Of a DNA stretch of 43,071 bases, positions 8,542 through 17,897 are shown piece after piece; within the stretch, counting starts at the first letter, position 1; every line of letters starts with the position of its first letter. The stretch comes from Rhizobium freirei PRF 81 (GTDB lineage Bacteria; Pseudomonadota; Alphaproteobacteria; Rhizobiales; Rhizobiaceae). The notes beneath the pieces were generated by a model that did not search any database, was not told where the DNA came from, and saw nothing but the letters and a program-made list of their open reading frames with translations. The stretch spans positions 1 through 43,071 of the forward strand of contig NZ_AQHN01000020.1 of NCBI RefSeq assembly GCF_000359745.1. The letters run 5' to 3'. The translations under genes were made by a program, and so were the position numbers.

Positions 8542-11363
8542 GATGCACGCTCGCTGTTCTTGCCGGCGTTGGCATCGATCCGCATCATCGCCACGGCATT
8601 CAGCTCCGGCACGCTGGATTTCATATCGTCCAGCGCGGCCAGACGTGCCTCGTGCTCGGATTGCAGACGGCGGCGGCGGAACTCGCGCACGGCCGGCAGG
8701 CCGATGCGTCCAATGGTCTGATTGCGAGCGTCGAAGGCGTAGGTGGCGCGATCTCGCTCCTCCTTGATACGGGCGCGATGTTCGTCCGCCAGCGCCGCGA
8801 ACAGGGCTTCACCCTGCGCGCCGGCCACCGCGAACGATGCCTCGAACCAGCCCACCGAAGCCTCCGCGTCCGCCACCGACTGCACGGATACGGTTTCCGT
8901 CAGCAGTAAATCCCAAACCCGCTTGGCGGTAGGCACAAAGGGGCGGCCTTCGTCATTTATGAAAACTGGCAGGAAGCGCTTGCGGTTCGCACCCGGCGCC
9001 GCCAGCCCGATCTCCCACAGCGACCAGATACCATTGACCGAGTCGGGTAGGCCAGTCACCCGGATGACCGGCAGAGGCTGGCCCGCAACGAAGCGCGGCA
9101 CGTCGCCGATGATCGCACGCGCGCGGGGATCTTCCATCGTCAGCCATTCGGCCGCCGGGTTTTCGCCTGCCGCGCGCGCGTCGAAGCACGCCCGCGGCGT
9201 CTCGGCTCCGTCGCCCCAGCGCACGCGCCAGACATTGCCGTTTTGCGTCGCCGCGCCGCCGCGCGCCGCCAACCCATTGACGACGGCGCGTTCCAGCCAG
9301 AATTGAGCCGGATGGTCACGCCACTTACGCGCCTGATCCGCGTCGAGATCGTGCGGTACGGCTAGCAGATCGCTGTTCCGGTTCGATTCCGCTAACGTGG
9401 TCCGCAACTGCGAAACCACGCTATCGCAATTGCCATCGATGGTTTCCGGGTGTTGAAGGCTTCGCACGAACAGCTCGTCGAAAACCGGTTCCACTTCCGC
9501 CGAGTCCATGACGTCGGCCGCCTTGTCTACGCCGAACTCCTCAGCGATGACGGCGAGCTTTTCTTCCAACACCTGCCGGACGCGGTGCTCCACTGTGTCT
9601 TCCAGCACGAAATTCAGGGCGCGCACGACGTGCTTCTGACCGATACGATCTACGCGGCCGATGCGTTGCTCAATGCGCATCGGGTTCCATGGCATGTCGA
9701 AATTGACGATGACGTGACAGAATTGAAGGTTCAAGCCTTCGCCGCCTGCGTCGGTGGAAATCAGCACGCGCGCGTCCTGTGCGAAGGTCTTCAAGGTCCG
9801 CGTACGGGCTTCCATGTCCATGCCGCCGTTGAGCGTGGCCACCGTGAAGCCGCGGCTTTCCAAGTAGTCCGTCAGCATCGCCTGCGTGGGTACGAACTCG
9901 GTGAACACCAGTACCTTCAGTGCGGGGTCGCTTTCTTCCTGTTTCAGTTTGTAGATCAGCTCCAAGAGGCTCTCAGCCTTGGCGTCCGTTCCAGCGGCCT
10001 CGGTGGAGCGCGCCAGAGCCAACAGGGTTTCGACCTCCGACTTTTCGAGCTCCAGACCATTCGCTTGCAGTGCCAAGTCCACCTGTGCTTCGCCGTCCAG
10101 ATCGGCCCATTCGTCCGGGTTGAGCGTGTCGAACAGGCGGGATTGCAGCTGCGGCGTGTCCAGAACCGCTTGGCGCTTTTCCAGCGTTGCGCGGATCGCG
10201 GCGGTGCTGGATGTCACTAGCCGCTGCATCAAGATCATCAGGAAACCGACGTGACGCTGCTTGGCTGCCAGAGCCTGATTGTAACCGTGGCGCACATAGT
10301 CGGTGACGGCTTCGTACAACTGTTGCTGCGCAATATGCCGCGGTTGCCATGCGACGGCATGCAAGCGTGTAAGCCGTGGGCGGAACAGCGATTGCCCCTC
10401 AGCATCGATCGCCGCGCGCTTCTCGGTGCGGATCACGAAGGGCTGTACACGCTCGCGGCTGACGCTGCTCTCATCCGGGAAGGCGTCCCTGTCCAGCAAC
10501 TGCATCAGGCGCATGAACTGGTCTGTCTTGCCCTGATGCGGCGTGGCCGAAAGCAGCAGCAGATAGGGCGAGGCTTCCGCCAGCGCCGCACCCAGCTTGT
10601 ACCGGGCCACTTGCTCGGTGCTGCCACCCATGCGATGCGCTTCATCGATGATGACCAGATCCCAAGCCGCCGACACCAAATCCTCGAAGCGTTCGCGATT
10701 GTAGGTCTGGATCTGATCCAAGCTCCAGCCGCGCCGCGATTCCAGCGGCTTCACAGAATCCAGCGCGCAGATCACCTGGTCGTGCATCTGCCAGGCATTG
10801 TCTTCCGCAGAGTCCCCGCGCCATTGCCTCAGGGCTGCTATTGAGGAGGGGTCTACAAAGTGAAGAGGCTCGCCGAAGTGCTGGCGCATTTCCGCCTGCC
10901 ATTGCCGCACCAGCCCCTTGGGGGCGACAACTAAAATACGCTTGGCGCGGCCTCGCAGTTTCAGTTCGCGCAGCACCAAGCCCGCTTCGATGGTCTTGCC
11001 CAGGCCTACTTCGTCGGCGAGCAGGTAGCGGATGCGGTCCTGCCCAACGGCGCGATTCAGCGCGTAAAGTTGGTGAGGCAACGGGATGACGCTGGACTGG
11101 ATGGGAGCGAGCAGCAGATTGTCTTCAAGAGCGTCCTGCAACTTGGCCGCTGCCGTCGCGTGGAGAATCTGTTCCACTGTAGGTCGTGCGCTGGAAAGCT
11201 CTGACAGTTCCGCCGCTCGAGCATGCAACACCGCATCCTTCGTCGGCAGCCAAACGCGGTAGGCCGCTTCACCCCACAGCGCCAGCCGCTCGACCACGCG
11301 GCAGGGCGTAGCCTGCCGCGTGTGCCAGCACCAATCGCCGATGTCGAAGCCGCCGTCCGTCAA
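8538..11363 (-). CDS. brxHII: BREX SNF2-type helicase BrxHII
   Basis: The protein has 941 aa and is a superfamily 2 SNF2/RapA-like ATPase. The motifs are in order: DEVGLGKT (residues 117-124, Walker A with the SNF2 motif I form), IIDEAHRM (DEAH 240-243), LSATPHQGK (motif III, 272-275), and STDAGGEGLNLQ followed by RIEQRIGRVDRIGQ (motifs V and VI). Such enzymes translocate on duplex DNA using ATP. In BREX type 3 the brxHII helicase sits between the methyltransferase and pglZ, exactly as here. The frame opens with TTG at 11363, 2 bp after the pglXI stop, and an internal ATG start is not supported. The end overlaps pglZ by 4 bp. Confidence 0.88.
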   Translation of the reverse strand: MTDGGFDIGDWCWHTRQATPCRVVERLALWGEAAYRVWLPTKDAVLHARAAELSELSSARPTVEQILHATAAAKLQDALEDNLLLAPIQSSVIPLPHQLYALNRAVGQDRIRYLLADEVGLGKTIEAGLVLRELKLRGRAKRILVVAPKGLVRQWQAEMRQHFGEPLHFVDPSSIAALRQWRGDSAEDNAWQMHDQVICALDSVKPLESRRGWSLDQIQTYNRERFEDLVSAAWDLVIIDEAHRMGGSTEQVARYKLGAALAEASPYLLLLSATPHQGKTDQFMRLMQLLDRDAFPDESSVSRERVQPFVIRTEKRAAIDAEGQSLFRPRLTRLHAVAWQPRHIAQQQLYEAVTDYVRHGYNQALAAKQRHVGFLMILMQRLVTSSTAAIRATLEKRQAVLDTPQLQSRLFDTLNPDEWADLDGEAQVDLALQANGLELEKSEVETLLALARSTEAAGTDAKAESLLELIYKLKQEESDPALKVLVFTEFVPTQAMLTDYLESRGFTVATLNGGMDMEARTRTLKTFAQDARVLISTDAGGEGLNLQFCHVIVNFDMPWNPMRIEQRIGRVDRIGQKHVVRALNFVLEDTVEHRVRQVLEEKLAVIAEEFGVDKAADVMDSAEVEPVFDELFVRSLQHPETIDGNCDSVVSQLRTTLAESNRNSDLLAVPHDLDADQARKWRDHPAQFWLERAVVNGLAARGGAATQNGNVWRVRWGDGAETPRACFDARAAGENPAAEWLTMEDPRARAIIGDVPRFVAGQPLPVIRVTGLPDSVNGIWSLWEIGLAAPGANRKRFLPVFINDEGRPFVPTAKRVWDLLLTETVSVQSVADAEASVGWFEASFAVAGAQGEALFAALADEHRARIKEERDRATYAFDARNQTIGRIGLPAVREFRRRRLQSEHEARLAALDDMKSSVPELNAVAMMRIDANAGKNSERAS

Positions 11364-11365
11364 TG

Positions 11366-14131
11366 TTACGCCCCATCTTCGCTGCGCGTCAGTGCCATAT
11401 CGTAGAGGGTGAGCAGACGCTCATCCTCTTGCAGGGTTTCTTCCGGCAGCTTGTTGGCGATAGCGAGGATGGTCGCGTAGTCCTTGGCCGCCCACGCCGC
11501 GTTAAAGCCGGCTCGCAGCACTTCCAGCCGCGATTCTTTGATCTTGCGGCCGGTAAACGTCTTGTAGGTTTCGAACTCCTTGAGCAGCGCCTTTTCGCGC
11601 TTCTTCTCCAGATCCTGTGCCTTGTTCGGATCTGGCACATACCAACGGTCTTGCGCGCGGGCGTTGAGACGCGGATCAGTTTTTTCCAGACCACGCAAAT
11701 CGTGGTAGTTGGTCGAGAGATAGCGGTGAATCTGGCTCGGTACCTCGCCTGTGCCATCGTAGCGCAGGAAGTTAGCTTCCAGCAGCGCCGACAGTTCCGG
11801 CCGCGTCTCGTGCTTTTTCCAGCCCGCGCCCAGTTGCCTGATGAACTCCGGATGGATGTCCTGATAGGTGGACGGTCGCGCCTTCAGGAAGTCCGCCACC
11901 CAGTCGATGGCGCTGCGCTCGTCGGAAACGAATAGTTCCATCTGTGGCGCCTGCGCGGTCTGCGCGCGCTTCTTGTCGTATTCTGTCACTTGCTCGGGCA
12001 GGAAGACCATGCCGTCGCGTTCGGGGAAACGGCTGCGCAGGCCGGAGAGGAACTCGTCGCTGGACAACGGCACGGGCGCGTCATGGCGCACGAACCAGGC
12101 CACCAGCCGGTCGTAGATCCGGCGCGGATCGCGCTCTACGATGAATTCCAGCTCACCGTCCTTCACCTTGATGACGGAAAGATTACGCAGGTGGGTCTGC
12201 ACGAAGTCCCAGGCTGACTCCACCGTCGCGCCGCTCTTCTTGAAGCGGTCTTCCAACCCGCCATTGGGCTTGTAGGCGGAAATGACCAGATCCTGCTTCA
12301 CAGCGGTTGTGGACGTCACTTGCCGGTAGCTGCCCTGCACCTTGTCCAGCGCCGTCACCTCAGCCACGACGAAGCCCGCCTGCTGCAAGGCGACTTGAAT
12401 GGCGTTCCATACCGCCGCCTTGCTGTTGGAAAATACCACCGTTATCCAGTGCCCCGGTTTGAGCACACGCTGATATTCCGCGAAGCAGCGTTGCATCAGG
12501 TGTTGATATTCGGGCAGCGCCTTGTGCTTGAACTTGTCGATGATGGCTTCCGGCTTGGCGTCGGTGACAACGCCATGCCAGGATTCAATAAAAAAGTTCA
12601 GATCGGCATAGTATATATTTTCGCCGAATGGCGGGTCGGTAAATATGTAGTCAACCGAGTTATCAGGAAGAGGCAAATTTGTTGCCGATTCCGTGGAGAT
12701 CAATGAATGCTCAGTTTTCTGTCCGGATGTCCTGAGCGCCGAAACTATTCTTGCGATCTTGTTTTCATAGGCAGTGAATGGTGATGCCTCGGATACGAGC
12801 GATGGTATATAGTAGACGCCATTGAGAGGGTTGTACGGGAAAGAGACCTCTGGGCGGTATCGATTAAGAATCGAAAGATTAACAAGGTGGCTCTCCAGCA
12901 AAAACTTGAGTGATGATCTAATGCCGACGTCAGTGTAATTTTCGGCCTTCGACCATAGCGCGCCGATGATTTGCGCGGCACGCGGCAGGTAAAAGTGATG
13001 GACATGAGTGAAGCCTTTAGGGGCAATTCGTGAGCCGTGATACATTTCCTCGATAGGGAAGCGGCTCGTCGGCACGGAGGCGGGTAGAGGCAGGGTCTCG
13101 ATCTTTGCCAGCGTGGCTAGGTCGGCCGCGTCGGGTTCCTTCTCGTAGCGCGTTTTGCCGACCGAATAGGAGATGATCGACGGCTGAAACTTCACCCGCT
13201 GCCAAGACTGGCCAGTAGCCAGATCGACGCGCGTCTCCAACACTCGCTCCAGCCTGTCCTTGTTCAGTTCCGCGCCGCAATGCGGGCATGGGAACACGTC
13301 ACGCACGCGCTTGCCTTTTTCTTCCGCCGCCTCGTCGAGGAAGTTCACGGTGCCCGCGCACTCAGGGCAACTGAACACCTCACTCCACACCGTGTACTCA
13401 ATGCGGCCCTTGGTCTTGCCGTCGCTGTGCAGCGTTTCGTACATCCAGCCGATGTCCTGCTTCACGGCCTCGAGCAGTTGTTTGCTCGCCTTGGCGAAGG
13501 CATCGACATTGAAGGGGATGTTGTAGTTTGCGCCAATGAAGGTGGCTGCCGGCGACAGGTCGTTGAGTACCGCGCGACGCGCACCCCATTTGGGTGCTGT
13601 GCGTCCTTCCTTTTTCCAGGACAGCTCCAGCTCGTGCCGGTAGCTGGACGGCGCTGTGCCGCACCATTGTGCGGCCACCCCAGTCATCCCCGAGCCGGAG
13701 AAGCCGTCCAGTATCACATCGCCCGGTTGGGTGTAATGCAGAATCGACGGCACAATGGCCAGATGCGGCACCTTGGTGTGGTAGCTGTGTGCCTTGTAGA
13801 GGGCGTCGGTCTTGCCCACACTCACGTCGATTGCCAGCGGCTCACGGCTGTATTTCACTGCGGGGTCGTAGGGTTTGCCGTAATGAGTTACGAACTCCGC
13901 CAGCCAGGGGTTCGGGCAGGCGGTGTAATAGGGCGGATCGGACATTGCGAGAATGGCCGCGTCCGATCCTTTCGGAAAGCCATCCTGCTTGCGGAACGCC
14001 GGGTCTTCCAGCTTCTCGGCCAGCAGCCTCAGGAAATGCTCCCGCCGCGCGTCATCGCTGGCGAAAGTCTGGCCAAGGCATTCGACGGGGCCGCTTTTCC
14101 CACTGCGATGGTTGTCCAATAGATCGTTCAT
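11366..14131 (-). CDS. pglXI: BREX type 3 DNA methyltransferase PglXI
   Basis: The protein has 921 aa. An N-terminal SDPPYY (residues 64-69) precedes the AdoMet-binding LDGFSGSGMTG (141-151), the order seen in beta-class and DUF1156-type adenine methyltransferases. A second DPP motif, TDPPFG, occurs at 498-503. Between them a Cys4 zinc-ribbon-like insert is visible (CPEC 255-258, CPHC 282-285). In BREX the methyltransferase marks host DNA at N6 of adenine in a non-palindromic motif, separating self from phage DNA; the motif here cannot be read from sequence. The start ATG lies 17 bp after the stop of the GHKL-nuclease gene, and the end is 2 bp before brxHII, so it is within the same operon. 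The enzyme looks intact. Confidence 0.85.
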   Translation of the reverse strand: MNDLLDNHRSGKSGPVECLGQTFASDDARREHFLRLLAEKLEDPAFRKQDGFPKGSDAAILAMSDPPYYTACPNPWLAEFVTHYGKPYDPAVKYSREPLAIDVSVGKTDALYKAHSYHTKVPHLAIVPSILHYTQPGDVILDGFSGSGMTGVAAQWCGTAPSSYRHELELSWKKEGRTAPKWGARRAVLNDLSPAATFIGANYNIPFNVDAFAKASKQLLEAVKQDIGWMYETLHSDGKTKGRIEYTVWSEVFSCPECAGTVNFLDEAAEEKGKRVRDVFPCPHCGAELNKDRLERVLETRVDLATGQSWQRVKFQPSIISYSVGKTRYEKEPDAADLATLAKIETLPLPASVPTSRFPIEEMYHGSRIAPKGFTHVHHFYLPRAAQIIGALWSKAENYTDVGIRSSLKFLLESHLVNLSILNRYRPEVSFPYNPLNGVYYIPSLVSEASPFTAYENKIARIVSALRTSGQKTEHSLISTESATNLPLPDNSVDYIFTDPPFGENIYYADLNFFIESWHGVVTDAKPEAIIDKFKHKALPEYQHLMQRCFAEYQRVLKPGHWITVVFSNSKAAVWNAIQVALQQAGFVVAEVTALDKVQGSYRQVTSTTAVKQDLVISAYKPNGGLEDRFKKSGATVESAWDFVQTHLRNLSVIKVKDGELEFIVERDPRRIYDRLVAWFVRHDAPVPLSSDEFLSGLRSRFPERDGMVFLPEQVTEYDKKRAQTAQAPQMELFVSDERSAIDWVADFLKARPSTYQDIHPEFIRQLGAGWKKHETRPELSALLEANFLRYDGTGEVPSQIHRYLSTNYHDLRGLEKTDPRLNARAQDRWYVPDPNKAQDLEKKREKALLKEFETYKTFTGRKIKESRLEVLRAGFNAAWAAKDYATILAIANKLPEETLQEDERLLTLYDMALTRSEDGA

Positions 14132-14148
14132 ATTAGTCTGTCTTTTCT

Positions 14149-16038
14149 TTATTCGGCACCAGGCGATTTGCTGCCGTCGTGTTCATCGGCATATTTTTTC
14201 ATGCCTTCCCGCAAGATTTCCAAGAAGGTATGATTTCTGCTTTCAGCATCAGCTACGACTGCATCAAACGAGACCACGAAGGTCGGCGTCGGGACAACGC
14301 GACCATCAGGATGCGGCGTCTCAAACTCCTGATAGTAAACCCTTCCTTTTGAGAAAAATGGCGTCCACTTCAGTTGTCTTAAGCGAAATGCCATTGTATC
14401 GTTGACGCTCATAATCGCATAATACCAGACACGCTGAATGTTTTGGCAATGCGCGACAAGCTTTCCCGCGCGATCAAGAAGTTGATTTACTGCGTATGAA
14501 TTGTCTTTTTCGTCATCCGACTTCTTTTTAATCTCAACCACAACGACATCGACAGGTGTGGTATCGTTTGGGTCTGCCGAAAAGATCATCGTAATATCTG
14601 GCCTGCCGGTATCGCCCACGCTTTCATCATCCAGGCGAATGGCATTGATGACGGCATCCATGCTCTTCTCGCTCAGGATGGTCCTGAAAACCATGAACTT
14701 GTCGTCGAGCAACCAGGCATTGTTCTGATAAATCTCAGACGGCATGGAGCTTTGCGAATACTCCTTGAATCTCGGAACAATCAGATTGTGTATTTCGGTT
14801 TCAGCATTGCCGCCCGTCATCTCTTTCATTCGTCTTATGATTTTGTCCCTATACAGAATATATTCTGTCAGCGTTCGCGAGGACATTTCCAACGATTTTT
14901 CGTATGAGGCGTCGCTCAATTTTTCGGATTGAAGTATTGCTTTCTGCTCTTTGAAAAATCGCTGTTGCGCAATCGACAGGGCATCATCCCGGTCGATTAT
15001 GCCAACGGTGTCGTCCTCAAAAAAACCGAGCAAATGAGGGAATTGCTCTTCAAATTTTTCCTTGGTTTCTTCATTCCGCTCGGTGATCTGCGGGATATTT
15101 TCCGCCAAAACCCTACCCAGTTCGCGACGCAGAACGCGAAAGAGATGAGCCTCGGGCGTTCCTTCGGGCAGAACAAGCCGTTGCCGGGAACTGTCCGCAT
15201 TCGAGTGAAAAAGTTCGGACTCGAAAAGAAAGACGCAGAGATAGCCCGGCGGAAACGACGAAGGAGGGATCAGGTTTGCCGGTATCGTTCGGCCGTCGAT
15301 GCTGAAGGCGACGAGCGAACTGCCTTTCCCCGATACGGGTGCAATGTGATAGTGCATATCAATGGTCGAGATGGCATCCAGTGTATCGTCCTGGATGGTG
15401 ATCGTGGTCATTGCCGGCAAATCATCGGCCGTTATTGTTACTTCGTTCGGAAAGAACTCTTTCTGCGCGTTGCTTTCATTGGTTTTCAAGGCGATCGAAA
15501 TCTTGAATGCTTTGCCATCGCGTTTGCGCGCATCCAGAGTCGGTAGAAACTGTTCAATCAAGAGCGGCTTGATGGCATCCGGTTTCAGATCGTCGTAGGA
15601 CTTGACGCGCGTTCCGGTAAAGCCAGTGAAGGTGAGCGCTGTTTTGGCGTCTTGGGCTTGTTCAATATTTTGGCGCGGCGCGTTGCCATCAAAGCCTTCT
15701 TTGAAGGTAAACGTCCTCTGCCATCTGTCCCACTTACTGACAACTTCAACGCGATTGAAATAATTGAGAAAAACCAAGCGACCAATTCCCTTGTGGAATT
15801 TGTCCCTGGGCTTCAGCAGGGTTTTGAAGCGATCAAAATTTTCGTCTGTGAAGCCATCACCGTTGTCCGAAACGGTAATCGTCAAAGTGTCTGGCTTGTC
15901 GAAAGCTTGGACGTCGATATCGATCGACACGTCGGTCGCGCCCGCGTCCAGCGCGTTGGCCAGCGCTTCAAAATAGACGAGGGTCAACGACGGGTTGGGG
16001 AAAAACAGCCTGATAGCCCCAGAGGTTTCAATATCCAT
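14149..16038 (-). CDS. GHKL ATPase fused to a C-terminal PD-(D/E)xK nuclease-like domain, embedded in BREX operon
   Basis: The protein has 629 aa. The N-terminus carries a GHKL/Hsp90-MutL ATP-binding fold: N-box EALANALDAGA (Glu24, Asn28), G1 box SDNGDGF (Asp58-Gly62) and G2-like HKGIGRLVF (82-90). The C-terminal third has GRPDITMIF (Asp481) followed by VVVVEIKKK (Glu502-x-Lys504), the D...ExK arrangement of restriction-endonuclease-like nucleases. The middle is long and helical. This architecture suggests an ATP-gated nuclease effector. Its ATG is inside the last codons of the upstream gene (11-bp overlap) and it ends 17 bp before pglXI, so it is expressed with BREX. It is not a canonical BREX component as far as I know. 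Domain calls are motif-based and its activity is inferred. Confidence 0.75.
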   Translation of the reverse strand: MDIETSGAIRLFFPNPSLTLVYFEALANALDAGATDVSIDIDVQAFDKPDTLTITVSDNGDGFTDENFDRFKTLLKPRDKFHKGIGRLVFLNYFNRVEVVSKWDRWQRTFTFKEGFDGNAPRQNIEQAQDAKTALTFTGFTGTRVKSYDDLKPDAIKPLLIEQFLPTLDARKRDGKAFKISIALKTNESNAQKEFFPNEVTITADDLPAMTTITIQDDTLDAISTIDMHYHIAPVSGKGSSLVAFSIDGRTIPANLIPPSSFPPGYLCVFLFESELFHSNADSSRQRLVLPEGTPEAHLFRVLRRELGRVLAENIPQITERNEETKEKFEEQFPHLLGFFEDDTVGIIDRDDALSIAQQRFFKEQKAILQSEKLSDASYEKSLEMSSRTLTEYILYRDKIIRRMKEMTGGNAETEIHNLIVPRFKEYSQSSMPSEIYQNNAWLLDDKFMVFRTILSEKSMDAVINAIRLDDESVGDTGRPDITMIFSADPNDTTPVDVVVVEIKKKSDDEKDNSYAVNQLLDRAGKLVAHCQNIQRVWYYAIMSVNDTMAFRLRQLKWTPFFSKGRVYYQEFETPHPDGRVVPTPTFVVSFDAVVADAESRNHTFLEILREGMKKYADEHDGSKSPGAE

Positions 16039-17893
16039 TTTCTTCGTCCGGAGTGGCTACGGTCTGATCGTGCAGCAGCTTGAGTTGGATGCCTGTATCG
16101 GTGAGGACATAGCGTTGCTGCGACGAGCGCGGCTTGTCGGGGATGGTCGGGCGCAGTACACCGCCAGTCAGCAGAGGCTCAAGATGTGCGGCTACAAAGT
16201 GCGGACGCTGGCGGTAGCCGGCATGGGCCATCAGTTCAGCCAGCGAGCGCGGAACTTCGGCGTAGCCGACGATACGCCATTGCACCTCCGTCAACCGATC
16301 AAGTGACCGATCAAGTCCGGCCTGATTTGATGCGACTTGTTCGGTCACTTGATCGGTGGCGCCCGTCTTCACCGCTTCAGTGCTGACTGATTGACTTTCG
16401 GCGGCATTTTCAGCCGCCTCAGTAGCAAAGCGGGCGCGGAGGTGGGGCACCAAACGCCATGTGTGGGCCGCTTCGCCCAAAGCTTCCGTTAGAACTTGCA
16501 CGGTCAGGTGCTGCGCCAGATCCATCGCCTGCGCGCCGGTCAGCCCAGTCAGCGCCTTGATGTCGGCAAGATCGACTTGGCCGTCGCGCAAAAGGAATGC
16601 GAACACCGCCGCTTCATGCTCGGACAAGTGCGCGCCCAGGCTGGCCTGCGCCAGAAGCTGAGCCTCGGTGATGAGCTTTTCTTTGCGCAGCCGCAAGCGA
16701 AAAGTCTTTTCGGCCCTGTTGTTCTCGATCTCTGGCGGCAAGTACCCAAGCTTGCGCCAGCCATCAAAAATGGCACGCACGCCGGTGCCACCCTGATCGG
16801 ACAGACCGATGCGGCGGAAGGCGTTGACGATGCTGGGGTTGCGAACCTCCTTGTCGCCCGGATCGAGAAGCTGCTCACGCGAGGCAAAGGCATCGCCGGG
16901 ATTGAAGAACTCTGTCTGGTCACGGAAAAAGCGGATCACCGGAACGCGAGTGGTATCGCCGAAGTCCTGATGGATCAGCAGATTGATGGCGGCTTCGCGG
17001 AAAGAGATGTAGTCGGGTGGATCGTCGTCACGCCGCAGGGTCGTCGCGTCCACGGCGAAGGGGCGCTCGCTGTGACGATAGTAGAACTCGACGATGGCTT
17101 GCCAGGCCTTGATGAGATTGTCCTCGACGGAGAGACGATCGGCCCAGCGCACGGTGGAGTCATAGTCGGGGCTGGCATTGCGATAGAGCTGCACGTCGGT
17201 GACCATACGCGGCAGCACCTGCCGAACATATTCACCGCTTCCCAGTACGAGAATGGCGGCGCGGGTGGGACGTAGTACACCGCCTTGCTCGACCAGAAAA
17301 CCCCAGTTCCGGAGGAATGTCGTATCATCAGCAGCCGTGTCTTTGCCGGGGTTGCTGGCGGCAAAACGCGCACGATACCAACGCACAGAGGCTTCATCGA
17401 AACAACGGCCAATATCCACATCCAGCGTCTCGGCATCGTAACGGATGTTCGATGCGTCGCGGATGTAGCGCAGTAGCTCGTCGCCCGTGCAGGTATCATC
17501 ACGCCCCCCGCGGCGGATGTAGGCTTTCTTGGGATTCCCATCGATATAGACAGGCTTCTGCTGCCGTGAGGCTTCGGGGATGTAGAACGCCAGCACAATG
17601 CCCTCCGGCAAGTCGTGCTTTTTCGGCTCAACAGGTAGGAGAACGCTGACCTTGTTGGTATCGCGCACCTGGCCGAGGAAGGTGTTCTGCATCTGATCGG
17701 CGTCGGTCACGCCGGTGACGGTAAATGTGCCATTGGTCTGCTTGACGCCGAACACCAGATGCCCACCATCCGTGTTGGCGAAGGCGCTAACAGTCGAAAG
17801 TGCGTCCTTGGGCACAGCCCAAGTCGCTTCTTTAAATTCGATGTCGTTCCATTCGATGGATTGGAGCGCGGCGAGCAGGTCGTCTCTGGTCAT
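16028..17893 (-). CDS. AlbA_2/Schlafen-domain ATP-binding protein, embedded in BREX operon
   Basis: The protein has 621 aa. Residues ~14-140 match the divergent AlbA_2 (AAA_4, Schlafen-related) domain: an IEFKEA start, SAFANTDGGHLVFGV, and KKAYIRRGGRDD. Residues ~280-400 resemble the HATPase_c_4 domain found with it (ISFREAAINLLIHQDF, FFNPGDAF, QGGTGVRAIFDG). The last 200 residues look like winged-helix segments (HLSEHEAAVFAFLL; a second near LAELMAHAGYRQ). Proteins of this COG2865 type are usually described as transcriptional regulators or helicase-related; Schlafen AlbA domains bind or cut RNA in some relatives. It starts 4 bp after brxC ends and overlaps the next gene by 11 bp, so it forms a pair with the GHKL-nuclease inside the operon. 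Confidence 0.78.
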   Translation of the reverse strand: MTRDDLLAALQSIEWNDIEFKEATWAVPKDALSTVSAFANTDGGHLVFGVKQTNGTFTVTGVTDADQMQNTFLGQVRDTNKVSVLLPVEPKKHDLPEGIVLAFYIPEASRQQKPVYIDGNPKKAYIRRGGRDDTCTGDELLRYIRDASNIRYDAETLDVDIGRCFDEASVRWYRARFAASNPGKDTAADDTTFLRNWGFLVEQGGVLRPTRAAILVLGSGEYVRQVLPRMVTDVQLYRNASPDYDSTVRWADRLSVEDNLIKAWQAIVEFYYRHSERPFAVDATTLRRDDDPPDYISFREAAINLLIHQDFGDTTRVPVIRFFRDQTEFFNPGDAFASREQLLDPGDKEVRNPSIVNAFRRIGLSDQGGTGVRAIFDGWRKLGYLPPEIENNRAEKTFRLRLRKEKLITEAQLLAQASLGAHLSEHEAAVFAFLLRDGQVDLADIKALTGLTGAQAMDLAQHLTVQVLTEALGEAAHTWRLVPHLRARFATEAAENAAESQSVSTEAVKTGATDQVTEQVASNQAGLDRSLDRLTEVQWRIVGYAEVPRSLAELMAHAGYRQRPHFVAAHLEPLLTGGVLRPTIPDKPRSSQQRYVLTDTGIQLKLLHDQTVATPDEENGY

Positions 17894-17897
17894 GGCA

